From assembly GCA_902602185.1 (NCBI GenBank), contig CACKPV010000002.1:124001-188000 (forward strand): a stretch of DNA of 64,000 bases, given 5' to 3'. The notes beneath the pieces are model-generated. The model was not told the DNA's origin. It made no database searches and saw only the letters and a program-made list of their open reading frames with translations. The translations under genes and the position numbers were made by a program. This document shows, in pieces, positions 41,049 through 49,090 of the stretch. The DNA is from an uncultured SAR86 cluster bacterium. Lineage in GTDB: Bacteria; Pseudomonadota; Gammaproteobacteria; Magnimaribacterales; D2472. Position 1 is the stretch's first letter, and the number at the start of each line of letters is the position of its first letter.

Positions 41049-41450
41049 TTAGATCTTAAGTATGCTCATCCCCGTTGCATTCTGACCATTTGCAAGGATC
41101 TTTTGACTGATGACATCGAAACTAATCTCTGCATCACTGGTATAAGCTATCAAAACCTTTCCTTTAGTCAGATCAACATCAATCTTTTTTACAGCAGCAT
41201 CTTTCATAAATGTTTTTTCAATACCTCTTGCACAAAAATCACATACCATTCCTTTCACACTCACAACAGCTATCTGTGAATTATCAAGGCCGTCAACAAA
41301 GTTCTGGAATCTATCAGAATCCAATTGCAACTTAGTACCATCAACTAAAATGTCATTGTGATGATGACCCTCATGTGTATGAGTCTCATCAAGATCCATA
41401 GCATGGGATAAAGAGGTGAATAAAAATATAAACATTACTAAATACATCAT
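41049..41450 (-). CDS. Periplasmic heavy-metal-associated (MerP/HMA-like) protein
   Basis: A signal peptide (MMYLVMFIFLFTSLSHA) is followed by a His-rich linker (ETHTHEGHHHND) and a ferredoxin-like HMA domain with the metal-binding site KGMVCDFCARGIE. In MerP and copper chaperones the CxxC binds a soft metal and passes it to the membrane carrier. At 133 residues it is longer than MerP because of the His-rich insert and a preceding strand (DGTKLQLDSDRFQNF). It lies between the outer-membrane gene and the MerT-like gene. Confidence 0.82.
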   Translation of the reverse strand: MMYLVMFIFLFTSLSHAMDLDETHTHEGHHHNDILVDGTKLQLDSDRFQNFVDGLDNSQIAVVSVKGMVCDFCARGIEKTFMKDAAVKKIDVDLTKGKVLIAYTSDAEISFDVISQKILANGQNATGMSILKI

Positions 41451-41460
41451 TCTTTTGCTC

Positions 41461-42066
41461 CTAAAATCTATACATCAAATGTACATCAAATTCAGTCTTA
41501 TCATTATAACCAAACTCCATCAGTACATTGCCTTTAAAAAACTTTAACACTGGGTAAGTGGATCGTTTATCATTTAATGAATTTTTTTTGGTTTTGAACA
41601 TAATCCAGGTATGAAAGTCTCCATATTCTCCAAGATATGGAGCAAATCCTGCTTGGAAATATTGATCATTGTAATCCAGCTTTGAGGTTACAACCTCTTT
41701 TAGTCCAAACCCTACAAACCATCTTCTTGTCTCCCAATCTCCGTGAACACCATAAAAATAATCTTCCATGCCCTTCGAGCTTAAACCAGATTGGAAGTAT
41801 AAATTCCTTTGAGAATTGTCAGTATTTTTTCTATTCAGCAAATACGTAAATCTTGCATAAGAATAATTGGTGTTAAAAAATTTATCTTTTAATCTCTCTA
41901 TACCAATTGAATATTTATAAGAAGGAGAATAATGATAGTACAAAGAATCTTTCATATTATCGGAGAATGCCATTATTGTGGAACCGCCTGAATAGGAAAT
42001 AGGCCTGGCATCACTGTAATTGATGCAAATTGCAAATAAAATGATAACTCTTAAACTAATACCCAT
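41461..42066 (-). CDS. Predicted outer-membrane beta-barrel protein of the metal cluster
   Basis: The chosen start, ATG 42066 (MGISLRVIILFAICINYSDA), gives a signal peptide; reading from 42168 would add 34 hydrophobic residues that do not fit. The mature 180-odd residues are rich in aromatic, alternating amphipathic strands (YSYARFTYLL, RNLYFQSGLSS, RRWFVGFGLKEVV, YFQAGFAPYLG) and end in FDVHLMYRF, the C-terminal Phe typical of outer-membrane barrels. I do not recognise a named family. As first gene of the csoR/merT/merP-like operon it may be a metal-related porin or structural partner. Confidence 0.65.
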   Translation of the reverse strand: MGISLRVIILFAICINYSDARPISYSGGSTIMAFSDNMKDSLYYHYSPSYKYSIGIERLKDKFFNTNYSYARFTYLLNRKNTDNSQRNLYFQSGLSSKGMEDYFYGVHGDWETRRWFVGFGLKEVVTSKLDYNDQYFQAGFAPYLGEYGDFHTWIMFKTKKNSLNDKRSTYPVLKFFKGNVLMEFGYNDKTEFDVHLMYRF

Positions 42067-42140
42067 GGGGGGTATATTATAGTAAAAGAGAAAATAAATA
42101 AATGAGAAGTTGGCAGTATGGAATACAATTAGTTGAATAT

Positions 42141-42533
42141 ATGAAAAATATACTTTTAATGATTTCAATAATTTTCCATACGGTTATCCAAGCCGAAGTT
42201 GAAGTATGGGATTGTAACGAGCTTAAAGGTGCTAAAATTGTGAGCTCCGATGGTGAATATCTCGGCACGTTGGGGCCGTCTTGGGAATCAGATTCAATTT
42301 ATAATGAATACTCAGAATATTCCTCAGAATGGGGCTCAAATAGTATTTATAACGAATATTCTGATTATGGCAGCGACTATTCTAATGCATCTGTATTCAA
42401 TGAATACGCCTCTGATCCTCCCAAGATAATTAATGAGGATAATGAAGAAATCGGTTTGTTATCAGTGGGGCCGGATTGGGATGATGAGAGAAAACATCCT
42501 GAGGATATTAAATATACCTGTGACTGGGATTAA
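42141..42533 (+). CDS. Exported protein with tyrosine-rich SIYNEYS repeats
   Basis: The 130-residue protein starts at ATG 42141 with a signal peptide (MKNILLMISIIFHTVIQA); an in-frame ATG at 42102 would put 13 residues ahead of it. The centre has three consecutive repeats of about 16 residues: SDSIYNEYSEYSSEWG, SNSIYNEYSDYGSDYS and NASVFNEYASDPP. They are flanked by GEYLGTLGP and IGLLSVGP, which resemble each other. Comparable S-x-x-N-x-Y-x-x-Y-G-S repeats occur in uncharacterised secreted bacterial proteins. The acidic C terminus has one Cys (YTCDWD) that could pair with the Cys in VWDCNE. It ends 1 bp before the convergent monooxygenase gene. Confidence 0.65.
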   Translation: MKNILLMISIIFHTVIQAEVEVWDCNELKGAKIVSSDGEYLGTLGPSWESDSIYNEYSEYSSEWGSNSIYNEYSDYGSDYSNASVFNEYASDPPKIINEDNEEIGLLSVGPDWDDERKHPEDIKYTCDWD

Positions 42534-42534
42534 T

Positions 42535-43638
42535 CTAGAATTTATAAATTCTATCCATTTGCCAATTAATAATATTAGTCTTGGACATAATAAAATTTCT
42601 TGCTTTTCTCACTAATGGATTGCTTATGTGGTTATGGACAGCTTGTTCTTTAGATAATCTGGTAATCAATTTCACTCTGGGCATTCTTATTTTTTCATAT
42701 TTATCCTGCACCTCTTTGAAATCATTTGCGTTGGATAATAAGTCACTAAAAACATAACCATCTTCGATGGAGAGGCATCCGCCTTGACCTAAAAAAGGGA
42801 CTATCGGGTGAGCAGCATCTCCAAATAATGTCATAGAGTCAGTACAATACTGATTTGAAACTGGTCTGATATAAATACCCCATTTATAAAATTTGTCAGC
42901 AGAATTTACGGTTGCTAGATGGTACTTGGACATCAAACCAATATCTGTCTTTAATTCCTCAATGTCTCCTTCCTGTATCCATGACTCTTGCTGTTGCGTT
43001 GAGGTCTTGATGACTCCAACAAAACTCGACAAAGTCTTGCTGATTGGATACAGCACTAAATGCTTGCGCGGAGAAAGCTGAAGATAAGCATCTTTAGTGC
43101 TATTTTGACCGATGCACCGCCATGCAGAATAGCCACTAAATACCGGAGCTTCTTTGCTTTTAAAGTACTTGTCTCGTATTGTTGATTTGATGCCATCGCA
43201 AGCTGCAAGATGCCAAATTTTGTAGGTTTGACTATTTTGGAATTGTGTAACTTTCGTTGTTGGATTAAAAGAAATAAATTCATGATCAAACCTAACCTTT
43301 CCACCTAGCTCAAGATATTTTTTATATAAAATATTTACAAGTCGTTCTCTAGAGATACAGCAAACGCGTGAATCTACTGAGGTAATGAAAGCCTCGTCAT
43401 CGAGAAAATTAATCTTCTCTGAGAATAGACCTTCTTTAAAAAGATGCTCTTTAAGGTCAAGTTGTTCAAGCAAATTGATGGCATTGGGAGATAAGGATAT
43501 GCCGGCACCACCTTCTCTAAGATGAACTGATCTCTCAAAAATAACTGAGGGGATATCTTTGTTTGCTAAAAAACAGCCCAAAGATAATCCGGCTATCCCT
43601 CCACCAACAATGCCAATATGATCAGAGTAGTCTTTCAT
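42535..43638 (-). CDS. FAD-dependent monooxygenase (class A flavoprotein hydroxylase)
   Basis: The 367-residue protein has the FAD-binding GIVGGGIAGLSLGCFL at the N terminus, the ACDGIKSTIRD motif that contacts FAD and NAD(P)H, and LFGDAAHPIVPFLGQGG near the C terminus. It fits the UbiH/salicylate-hydroxylase/TetX fold. The substrate is not inferable; GLGQG-type closing and a VRVLY-like fingerprint are not distinctive. It is convergent with the repeat protein (1 bp gap) and divergent from the SGNH hydrolase (27 bp). Confidence 0.88.
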   Translation of the reverse strand: MKDYSDHIGIVGGGIAGLSLGCFLANKDIPSVIFERSVHLREGGAGISLSPNAINLLEQLDLKEHLFKEGLFSEKINFLDDEAFITSVDSRVCCISRERLVNILYKKYLELGGKVRFDHEFISFNPTTKVTQFQNSQTYKIWHLAACDGIKSTIRDKYFKSKEAPVFSGYSAWRCIGQNSTKDAYLQLSPRKHLVLYPISKTLSSFVGVIKTSTQQQESWIQEGDIEELKTDIGLMSKYHLATVNSADKFYKWGIYIRPVSNQYCTDSMTLFGDAAHPIVPFLGQGGCLSIEDGYVFSDLLSNANDFKEVQDKYEKIRMPRVKLITRLSKEQAVHNHISNPLVRKARNFIMSKTNIINWQMDRIYKF

Positions 43639-43665
43639 GAATTGATTTCATTATATAATCTTTAA

Positions 43666-44439
43666 ATGCATAAATTCCTTGCTGTATTCATTTCTTTGAC
43701 TTTAGGTTTCAGTGCTTATGCAGAGAAAGAAAATGATGTGTCTTCAATTATGTTGATTGGGAATAGCTTTTTCTACTACAACAACAGTTTACATAATCAT
43801 TTGGGTGATCTTTATGATGCCGATCCTGAGTTAGATACACCCAAGCGCCGTTCGATCACCATCAATGGGTCAGCTTTATCATGGCATGATGTTGAAAGCT
43901 ACATTTCTAATACAGAAATTGGGAGTTTTAAAATTGATTCATCGACGAACACTTATCAACCCTACACAGACCGCAATATAGATGTTGCCATTATGATGGA
44001 TTGCAGTCTATGTCCTATCAACGAGCAAAGAAAACCGAGTTTTGAGAAATACGTCAAGCAACACTCTGATACCTTGCGTGCTAAAGATATTGAGCCAATA
44101 TTATTTATGAGTTGGCCCTATAAAAATACTCCTAAAATGCAAGTAGCTTTGGAAAAAGCCTTTATTGATGTAGCAACATCTAATCGGATTAGATTAATAC
44201 CTGCTGGTCCAGCTTTTTTTTATGTCAATCAAAATTTTCCAGAGATAAATCTATATACAAACGATAATCGTCATCCCAGTCCAGCTGGCACTTACTTAGC
44301 CACCTTAATGGTCTTTACTACTTTGACCGATAAATCACCAATAGGAAATAGTTATACAATGGGGTTGGATAAGGATGCAGCAAAAACCTTGCAAGAAGTT
44401 GCCTGGCTGACTCACCAAAATTTTCAACAAAAAAATTAA
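43666..44439 (+). CDS. Exported SGNH-hydrolase-like protein
   Basis: A signal peptide (MHKFLAVFISLTLGFSAYA) is followed by SIMLIGNSFFYYNN, where G-N-S-F is the block I nucleophile region, and later by NDNRHPSPAGTYLAT with the D-x-x-H catalytic pair. Blocks II and III are weaker (DVAIMMDCS and FMSWPYKN). SGNH proteins include lipases, acetyl-xylan esterases and sugar O-acetyl hydrolases; this one is predicted to be periplasmic or exported. At 257 residues it is complete. A small lipoprotein gene follows after 46 bp. Confidence 0.8.
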   Translation: MHKFLAVFISLTLGFSAYAEKENDVSSIMLIGNSFFYYNNSLHNHLGDLYDADPELDTPKRRSITINGSALSWHDVESYISNTEIGSFKIDSSTNTYQPYTDRNIDVAIMMDCSLCPINEQRKPSFEKYVKQHSDTLRAKDIEPILFMSWPYKNTPKMQVALEKAFIDVATSNRIRLIPAGPAFFYVNQNFPEINLYTNDNRHPSPAGTYLATLMVFTTLTDKSPIGNSYTMGLDKDAAKTLQEVAWLTHQNFQQKN

Positions 44440-44485
44440 GTAAATTTAGTTTATAACCCCTGCAGAATATGTAATACTTAATTGC

Positions 44486-44977
44486 ATGAGAATGCTTTCT
44501 GCACTTCCACTAGTTTTTGTTTTGCTCTTTTCGAGCAGTTGTGCAATTTTCGTTGATGAATATCAAGTTAATCAAAGAAAAGTCATTGCTTATCTTTTAG
44601 AGGACCTCCCACTACCTGATGATGCGGATATCATTAAAGTTCCCAGTGTCTTGTTAGGTACTGGTAATGCTATCTCAGGACGTATTGTCTTAGAGTCTGC
44701 TTTTAGCCCAGCTGAAAATCTTATCTTTTATGGTAATCAAACACTAACCACTGGGTGGCAGTTAATTTCATCAAAAGTAGGTGAAGAGATAACTTTGGTT
44801 TATTTTAAGAGTGGCCGTTATGCCACCATGGAACTAAAACCAAGCAGAAGCATTGGAGGGTTTATTACAGGTACAGTGGGCACTGATATTATTATCTCCG
44901 TTGTCCATCCCGACGCAATTTCTGATCAAAATCCATATGATGATCTGAATTACAACAATCTCCCCGAAGTTCCCTAA
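44486..44977 (+). CDS. Putative lipoprotein of unknown function
   Basis: I do not recognise this 163-residue protein. The N terminus MRMLSALPLVFVLLFSSSCA has a lipobox ending at the Cys (SSSC). The mature part contains LLEDLPLPDDADIIKVPSVL, GNAISGRIVLESAFSPAEN and GWQLISSKVGEEITLVYFK, resembling small lipoproteins with a BAMBI- or YpfJ-like alternation, and ends acidic. DLPLPDDA-x-I is seen in several proteobacterial lipoproteins of unknown role. It is followed 13 bp later by the SDR-like gene. Confidence 0.6.
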   Translation: MRMLSALPLVFVLLFSSSCAIFVDEYQVNQRKVIAYLLEDLPLPDDADIIKVPSVLLGTGNAISGRIVLESAFSPAENLIFYGNQTLTTGWQLISSKVGEEITLVYFKSGRYATMELKPSRSIGGFITGTVGTDIIISVVHPDAISDQNPYDDLNYNNLPEVP

Positions 44978-44990
44978 GCTTTAATCCTTA

Positions 44991-45668
44991 ATGCATCATC
45001 CTGTTTCACTTATCGCAGGTGCGAGTGGTTTAATTGGAAGCCATGTACTAAGGTACCTCATTGAAAAAGACCAGTCATGCATTCTTGTTGTCAGACAAAA
45101 AATTGAAGGTCTTGATGACAATATTCAACAAGTTATTACAAACTTTTCTTATCTTGATAAAGATCTTTCTGGTTCGTTACCAGTAGTTGATCATTTTTAT
45201 CTATGTTTGGGGCTACGTTTAAAAACTAATGAACTAATATTTATGGATGCAAATAAGAAGCAGGAATTTGCAATGGTTGATTTCGATTACTCCCTAGCAT
45301 TAGCAAACATTGCATTTAAAAATGGAGCAAAAAAAATTAGTATAGTTTCTGCAGCAGGGGCAGATGCTAATTCATTCAATTATTATGCAAAAATTAAAGG
45401 TAAATTGGAGCAAGCAATTTCAGACATCGGTTTTGAGCAAGTCACAATAGCTCGACCTGGTCACCTTTTAGGATTAAGAGAAGAATCTAGAGGGGTTGAG
45501 ATTCCTATTTTGGAAACTGGATTGAAATTAGCTGAGCCCTTTATGCAGGGCCCTCTGAAAAATTTTCGTCAGATAAAAGCAAGCAAAGTAGCTGCAGCCA
45601 TGGTTCGTGCTACTAATACCGATAGGTCGGGCAAACAGATTCTCCACTTTAATGACTTTGTTAGCTAA
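44991..45668 (+). CDS. Atypical SDR, NAD(P)-binding (HTATIP2/TIP30-like)
   Basis: The 225-residue Rossmann protein opens LIAGASGLIGSHVLRYLIE, an atypical-SDR glycine motif, with FYLCLGLRLKT, SIVSAAGADANSFNYYAKIKG (YxxxK) and ARPGHLLGLREE. This combination is characteristic of HTATIP2-like oxidoreductases. Substrate is unknown. The 3' end overlaps the convergent bacterioferritin-like gene by 8 bp. Confidence 0.8.
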   Translation: MHHPVSLIAGASGLIGSHVLRYLIEKDQSCILVVRQKIEGLDDNIQQVITNFSYLDKDLSGSLPVVDHFYLCLGLRLKTNELIFMDANKKQEFAMVDFDYSLALANIAFKNGAKKISIVSAAGADANSFNYYAKIKGKLEQAISDIGFEQVTIARPGHLLGLREESRGVEIPILETGLKLAEPFMQGPLKNFRQIKASKVAAAMVRATNTDRSGKQILHFNDFVS

Positions 45669-46095
45669 AGTCTTTTAACATCACTTTTAATTCAAGTGAA
45701 TGTTGTTCTTCTTCTCCAATCATGCCTCTTGCATACTCTTCTAAATACACAGAGACTCCCTCAACACTTTCTAGAAGTTTCTTGTAAAGACTAACTGCAT
45801 GAAGTTCATGCCCAAGACTTTCTTCAAGAATATCTTTGATTGAGTGACGATTGGTCTCTTCAATTTTCGCAATCTTTTGACTAGGATGACCGTCCATACC
45901 CACAATAAGCTCCCCTGCTTGCTGAGCATGAACAAGAGATTCAGTTGCCTGCTCTTTGAGGAATTGCACAATCGGGAGTCGATATGGTCCACTGACCATC
46001 ATGGCAGAATGGGTGTAACGAACTACTCCTGCCAATTCATATTCCATAATCTCATTTAAAATATTACATACCTTTTCTGTATTCATTGATTCCAT
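45661..46095 (-). CDS. Bacterioferritin-like (ferritin-superfamily) protein
   Basis: The 144-residue four-helix protein shows the di-iron carboxylate pattern: EIMEYELAGVVRY, ATESLVHAQQAGELI with E-x-x-H, ESLGHELHAVSLY, and GEEEQHSLEL with a second E-x-x-H. It is shorter than heme bacterioferritin (about 158) and may be a Dps-like or bacterioferritin-subgroup protein that oxidises Fe(II) or stores iron. AAGGAG lies before the ATG at 46095. A Fur-like palindrome sits about 70 bp upstream (46167-46185), consistent with iron control. Confidence 0.8.
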   Translation of the reverse strand: MESMNTEKVCNILNEIMEYELAGVVRYTHSAMMVSGPYRLPIVQFLKEQATESLVHAQQAGELIVGMDGHPSQKIAKIEETNRHSIKDILEESLGHELHAVSLYKKLLESVEGVSVYLEEYARGMIGEEEQHSLELKVMLKDFS

Positions 46096-46166
46096 GCTGA
46101 TCTCCTTTCAATCTTGAAAGCATTGTAATCTAAAATTTCCTAAATTCTCTTGTTGCAAAAAGTAGT

Positions 46167-46185
46167 AAGAATGAGAATCGTTCTT
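46167..46185. promoter_or_regulatory. Fur-box-like palindrome upstream of the bacterioferritin-like gene
   Basis: AAGAATGAGAATCGTTCTT (19 bp) is a near-palindrome resembling the Fur consensus core (two GAGAAT/ATTCTC-type hexamers). It sits in the 88-bp gap between the methyltransferase stop (46184) and the ferritin start. No Fur gene is in the window, so this rests on similarity alone. Confidence 0.55.
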
Positions 46186-47209
46186 AATCTATGTTCTTTT
46201 TGAGTAAGTGATGAGACACAAAATATTCTTCTCCGTTATTAAGAGCAAAAAATACTTCACAAGTTAAGAAAAATATTTTCCAACGATAGTACCATGTGCT
46301 GGGATTATCATAGTGAGCAGCAAATATTTGCATGATTTGCTTTTTATTTTGAACATGTTTCCTTAGCCAATCTTTGGATGTAATCGAGTAATGATTTCCG
46401 TTCACTTCCCAACGGTTCTCTACTTCAAAATATTTAGGAAAATGTGAAAAAATATCTAAGCTGGGCATGACTCCTCCAAGAAAAAAATATTTCGTCATCC
46501 AATCAAAATCATGTTTAATTTCATACAAATAAATATGCTCTTTATGGCAAAAGATATGAATAAATAACTTCCCGTCATCCTTTAAGTAGCTGTTCAATGT
46601 TTTTAAAATGGAGTCATAATTTCTTAAATGCTCAAACATCTCAATTGAAACGATTCTGTCAAATTGCTGATCAAACCGAAGATTATTCACATCTTGTCTT
46701 ATTGCTGTTAGATTGTTGAGGCCTCTGTCTTTTGCTTGAGCGTTAATAAAAGCTATTTGATCAGAAGAGTTGCTCACTGCAGTAAAAGTTGATTCTGGGA
46801 ATTGCTCTGCTGCAAATAAAGAAAAACTTCCCCAACCGCATCCTAAATCTAAAATATTTTGACCGGACTGAATGCCTGCCCTTTTCAAGTAGAGATTTAG
46901 CATATTAATTTCTGCTTCGTCTAGAGATATTTCCTTGCTGCCATCCAAATTATATAAACTACAAGAATATTTTAATTTTTGACCGAGCACCTGCTGAAAA
47001 AATTTTGGAGGTACTTCATAATGTTGCTCATTGGCTGCAGCAGTTTCTTCTGCAATGGCACCAGCAGCAAAGTCTTTGAGCAATTGTTTTTTTTGATCGA
47101 CAAGAGAAGGGTCAGCAAGCCTCTTTTGAGACAGGAACTTGGCACCAATTTTAATAATTACATCAGGTAACCACCCACTTTCTGCTAATTTAAAAATTGC
47201 TTTTATCAT
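46184..47209 (-). CDS. CFA/coclaurine-N-methyltransferase-like SAM methyltransferase
   Basis: The 341-residue protein has YSCSLYNLDGSKEISLDEAE, the SAM motif ILDLGCGWGSFSLFAAE, IVSIEMFEHLRNY, and LFIHIFCHKEHIYLYEIK with DWMTKYFFLGGVMPS. That last block matches the coclaurine-N-methyltransferase-like branch of the cyclopropane-fatty-acid synthase family more than true CFA synthases. Bacterial members occur in clusters with a CFA synthase and DUF1365 and may methylate unsaturated or modified acyl chains. It overlaps its neighbour's stop by 4 bp and closes the operon; its product may act on the lipid made by the preceding gene. Confidence 0.85.
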   Translation of the reverse strand: MIKAIFKLAESGWLPDVIIKIGAKFLSQKRLADPSLVDQKKQLLKDFAAGAIAEETAAANEQHYEVPPKFFQQVLGQKLKYSCSLYNLDGSKEISLDEAEINMLNLYLKRAGIQSGQNILDLGCGWGSFSLFAAEQFPESTFTAVSNSSDQIAFINAQAKDRGLNNLTAIRQDVNNLRFDQQFDRIVSIEMFEHLRNYDSILKTLNSYLKDDGKLFIHIFCHKEHIYLYEIKHDFDWMTKYFFLGGVMPSLDIFSHFPKYFEVENRWEVNGNHYSITSKDWLRKHVQNKKQIMQIFAAHYDNPSTWYYRWKIFFLTCEVFFALNNGEEYFVSHHLLKKNID

Positions 47210-48375
47210 TTTTGACTTAGTAAATACTGTGAAACAAATAAACGATCATTCAAAAAACCACCGCGACAATAAGCAAGATACATTTTCCAAGTGCGTTTAA
47301 ACTTTTCATCAAATCCCAAAGGCTCTATTTCATCCCAAGATTGCAAAAAGTTGTGATACCAATTTTCCAAGGTTTTCGCATACGAGTGAGGAAAACTGAT
47401 TGTTTCCTGAGCTTCTAAATTATTTGATGCAACCAATTCTTTTATGGCAGCATCAGAAGCTAATTCACCACCTGGGAAAATATAAGTTTGAATAAAGTCT
47501 GGTGATTTCTGATATTGAGATAATAATTCATCTTTTATGGTTATAGTTTGAATCACTGCTTTGCCATTGGGCTTTAGTAACTTTTGTACTTGTTTAAAAT
47601 ATGTATCCCAAAAAGTTGATCCTACAGCTTCAAACATTTCGATCGATACAACCGCATCATAACTACCTGTGATATTTCGATAATCTATCAATTCAATCGC
47701 ACAATAACCTGAGAGTGATTGAATTCTCTGCTTGGCAAATTTGAATTGACTTGGTGATATAGTAATCCCCTTAACTTTATAGCCCTTTGAGGCTGCATAC
47801 TCCATGAATCCACCCCAACCACAGCCAATTTCTAGGATTGATGCTCCAGGTTCAAGATTCAGCAAGTCAAGAATATTTTGATACTTTAAATGCTGGGCTG
47901 CCTCCAAGGATTGCTTATCATTAAGTGATTCAAAAATAGCTGAGGAGTATGTCATCGATGAATCTAGCCATAATGAGTAAAACTGATTACCAAGATCATA
48001 ATGGGCGGCAATATTTTTTTTGCTTCCTTGCAAAGTATTTTTATTAAAAAAATGATTGAGTCGTGAAAATAATTTAAAAGTAAATTTGCCCTGTGTGATG
48101 CCTGAAAGAGAATTGATGTTTTTTGAAAGAAAGTCCATCAACTTTAATAAATCATTAGTTGACCAAAAGCCTTGTAAATATCCTTCGGTAAAACCAAGAG
48201 CTCCTCTTCTAAATACTAACCATATACCTTTCCACGACAAAAAATCTATCTGCACTTGCTCTGGATGGTTGCCAACATGTATCGATTTCCCATTGGGAAA
48301 AGTAAATATTAGAGAGCCATCTTTAAGATTCTTTACATTTGCATGCAAAAAATTTTCAAGAACCTTTGTCAGCAT
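47206..48375 (-). CDS. cfa: Cyclopropane-fatty-acyl-phospholipid synthase
   Basis: This is a canonical CFA-synthase sequence: HYDLGNQFYSLWLDSSMTYS, the SAM motif ILEIGCGWGGFMEYAA, VVSIEMFEAVG, QTYIFPGGELAS, SYAKTLENW and MYLAYCRGGF. CFA synthase adds a methylene from SAM to the double bond of membrane phospholipid acyl chains. An in-frame ATG exists at 48396, but the ATG at 48375 is 6 bases after GGGAG and gives 389 residues. It overlaps the DUF1365 stop, and the two CFA-like genes overlap each other by 4 bp. A paralogous methyltransferase directly follows. Confidence 0.92.
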   Translation of the reverse strand: MLTKVLENFLHANVKNLKDGSLIFTFPNGKSIHVGNHPEQVQIDFLSWKGIWLVFRRGALGFTEGYLQGFWSTNDLLKLMDFLSKNINSLSGITQGKFTFKLFSRLNHFFNKNTLQGSKKNIAAHYDLGNQFYSLWLDSSMTYSSAIFESLNDKQSLEAAQHLKYQNILDLLNLEPGASILEIGCGWGGFMEYAASKGYKVKGITISPSQFKFAKQRIQSLSGYCAIELIDYRNITGSYDAVVSIEMFEAVGSTFWDTYFKQVQKLLKPNGKAVIQTITIKDELLSQYQKSPDFIQTYIFPGGELASDAAIKELVASNNLEAQETISFPHSYAKTLENWYHNFLQSWDEIEPLGFDEKFKRTWKMYLAYCRGGFLNDRLFVSQYLLSQK

Positions 48376-49090
48376 AACCATCTCCCTCATGCGCAAATAC
48401 TTTAAATTTTTTTAACCATAAAAATAAAGCTTGCAAATGAATCCTAAATAAAACAAGTCTAGAACTTATTAATAATCTTAAATATATTTGGGGTTTTTGA
48501 AAAGCACCTATTGTTTGAAACTCCCCCCTTATATTTGTAACAATTTCTGCCTTTTTCTTTGGATTAAATTGATTAATTCGTATTTTAAAAGGATTAAGAG
48601 ATACTCTGAATTTATAAAATCCACTTTTTTCAGCAAAGGGAGAGACATACATTTTTTTCCTAACTTCCAACCACTGATCGGATTGCAGAGGATTGCCTGC
48701 ATTATGCACAAAATATGTTTGGTCTTCATAAAACGTATTTTTTACTTCAGGGACAAGATAGATGCATTGGTCATTATGCAATAGAAACCAAAAGCATACT
48801 GGATTAAATGACCTTAAAAAAAAGATATTAGGAGTCCTTAATAAATTTACTTGAACATCATCTACATTAATCTGATGCATCTTCAAAAAAGTCTGAAATT
48901 CATTAATAATTGACTGTGAACAATCTGTAAAATTTTTGTCATACCAAAAAAACCTTGATGAAATAGATTTAAACAAATTAGTTTCGAAATCAAAGATATC
49001 TTCAACAAGCAATGACTTATAACCATAGTCAAAAGCATGTTTTTGGTCTCCCACCCTACTATGACTAACGATGCCATTCAAAAACTTCAT
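48356..49090 (-). CDS. DUF1365 family protein
   Basis: The 244-residue protein starts MKFLNGIVSHSRVGDQKHAF, typical of DUF1365, and contains RSFNPVCFWFLLHN, the NPVCFW signature, EVKNTFYEDQTYF, and KMYVSPFAEKSGFY. DUF1365 proteins are almost always next to an FAD oxidoreductase and CFA synthases, as here, and are inferred to act on the same lipids. It overlaps the FAD gene by 4 bp and the cfa gene by 20 bp. Confidence 0.85.
   Translation of the reverse strand: MKFLNGIVSHSRVGDQKHAFDYGYKSLLVEDIFDFETNLFKSISSRFFWYDKNFTDCSQSIINEFQTFLKMHQINVDDVQVNLLRTPNIFFLRSFNPVCFWFLLHNDQCIYLVPEVKNTFYEDQTYFVHNAGNPLQSDQWLEVRKKMYVSPFAEKSGFYKFRVSLNPFKIRINQFNPKKKAEIVTNIRGEFQTIGAFQKPQIYLRLLISSRLVLFRIHLQALFLWLKKFKVFAHEGDGYADKGS

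Noticed and set aside
40424-42066. Mercury-resistance operon
   Set aside because: merA and merR are absent and the regulator is CsoR-type; similarity to MerT/MerP alone does not show mercury as the substrate.
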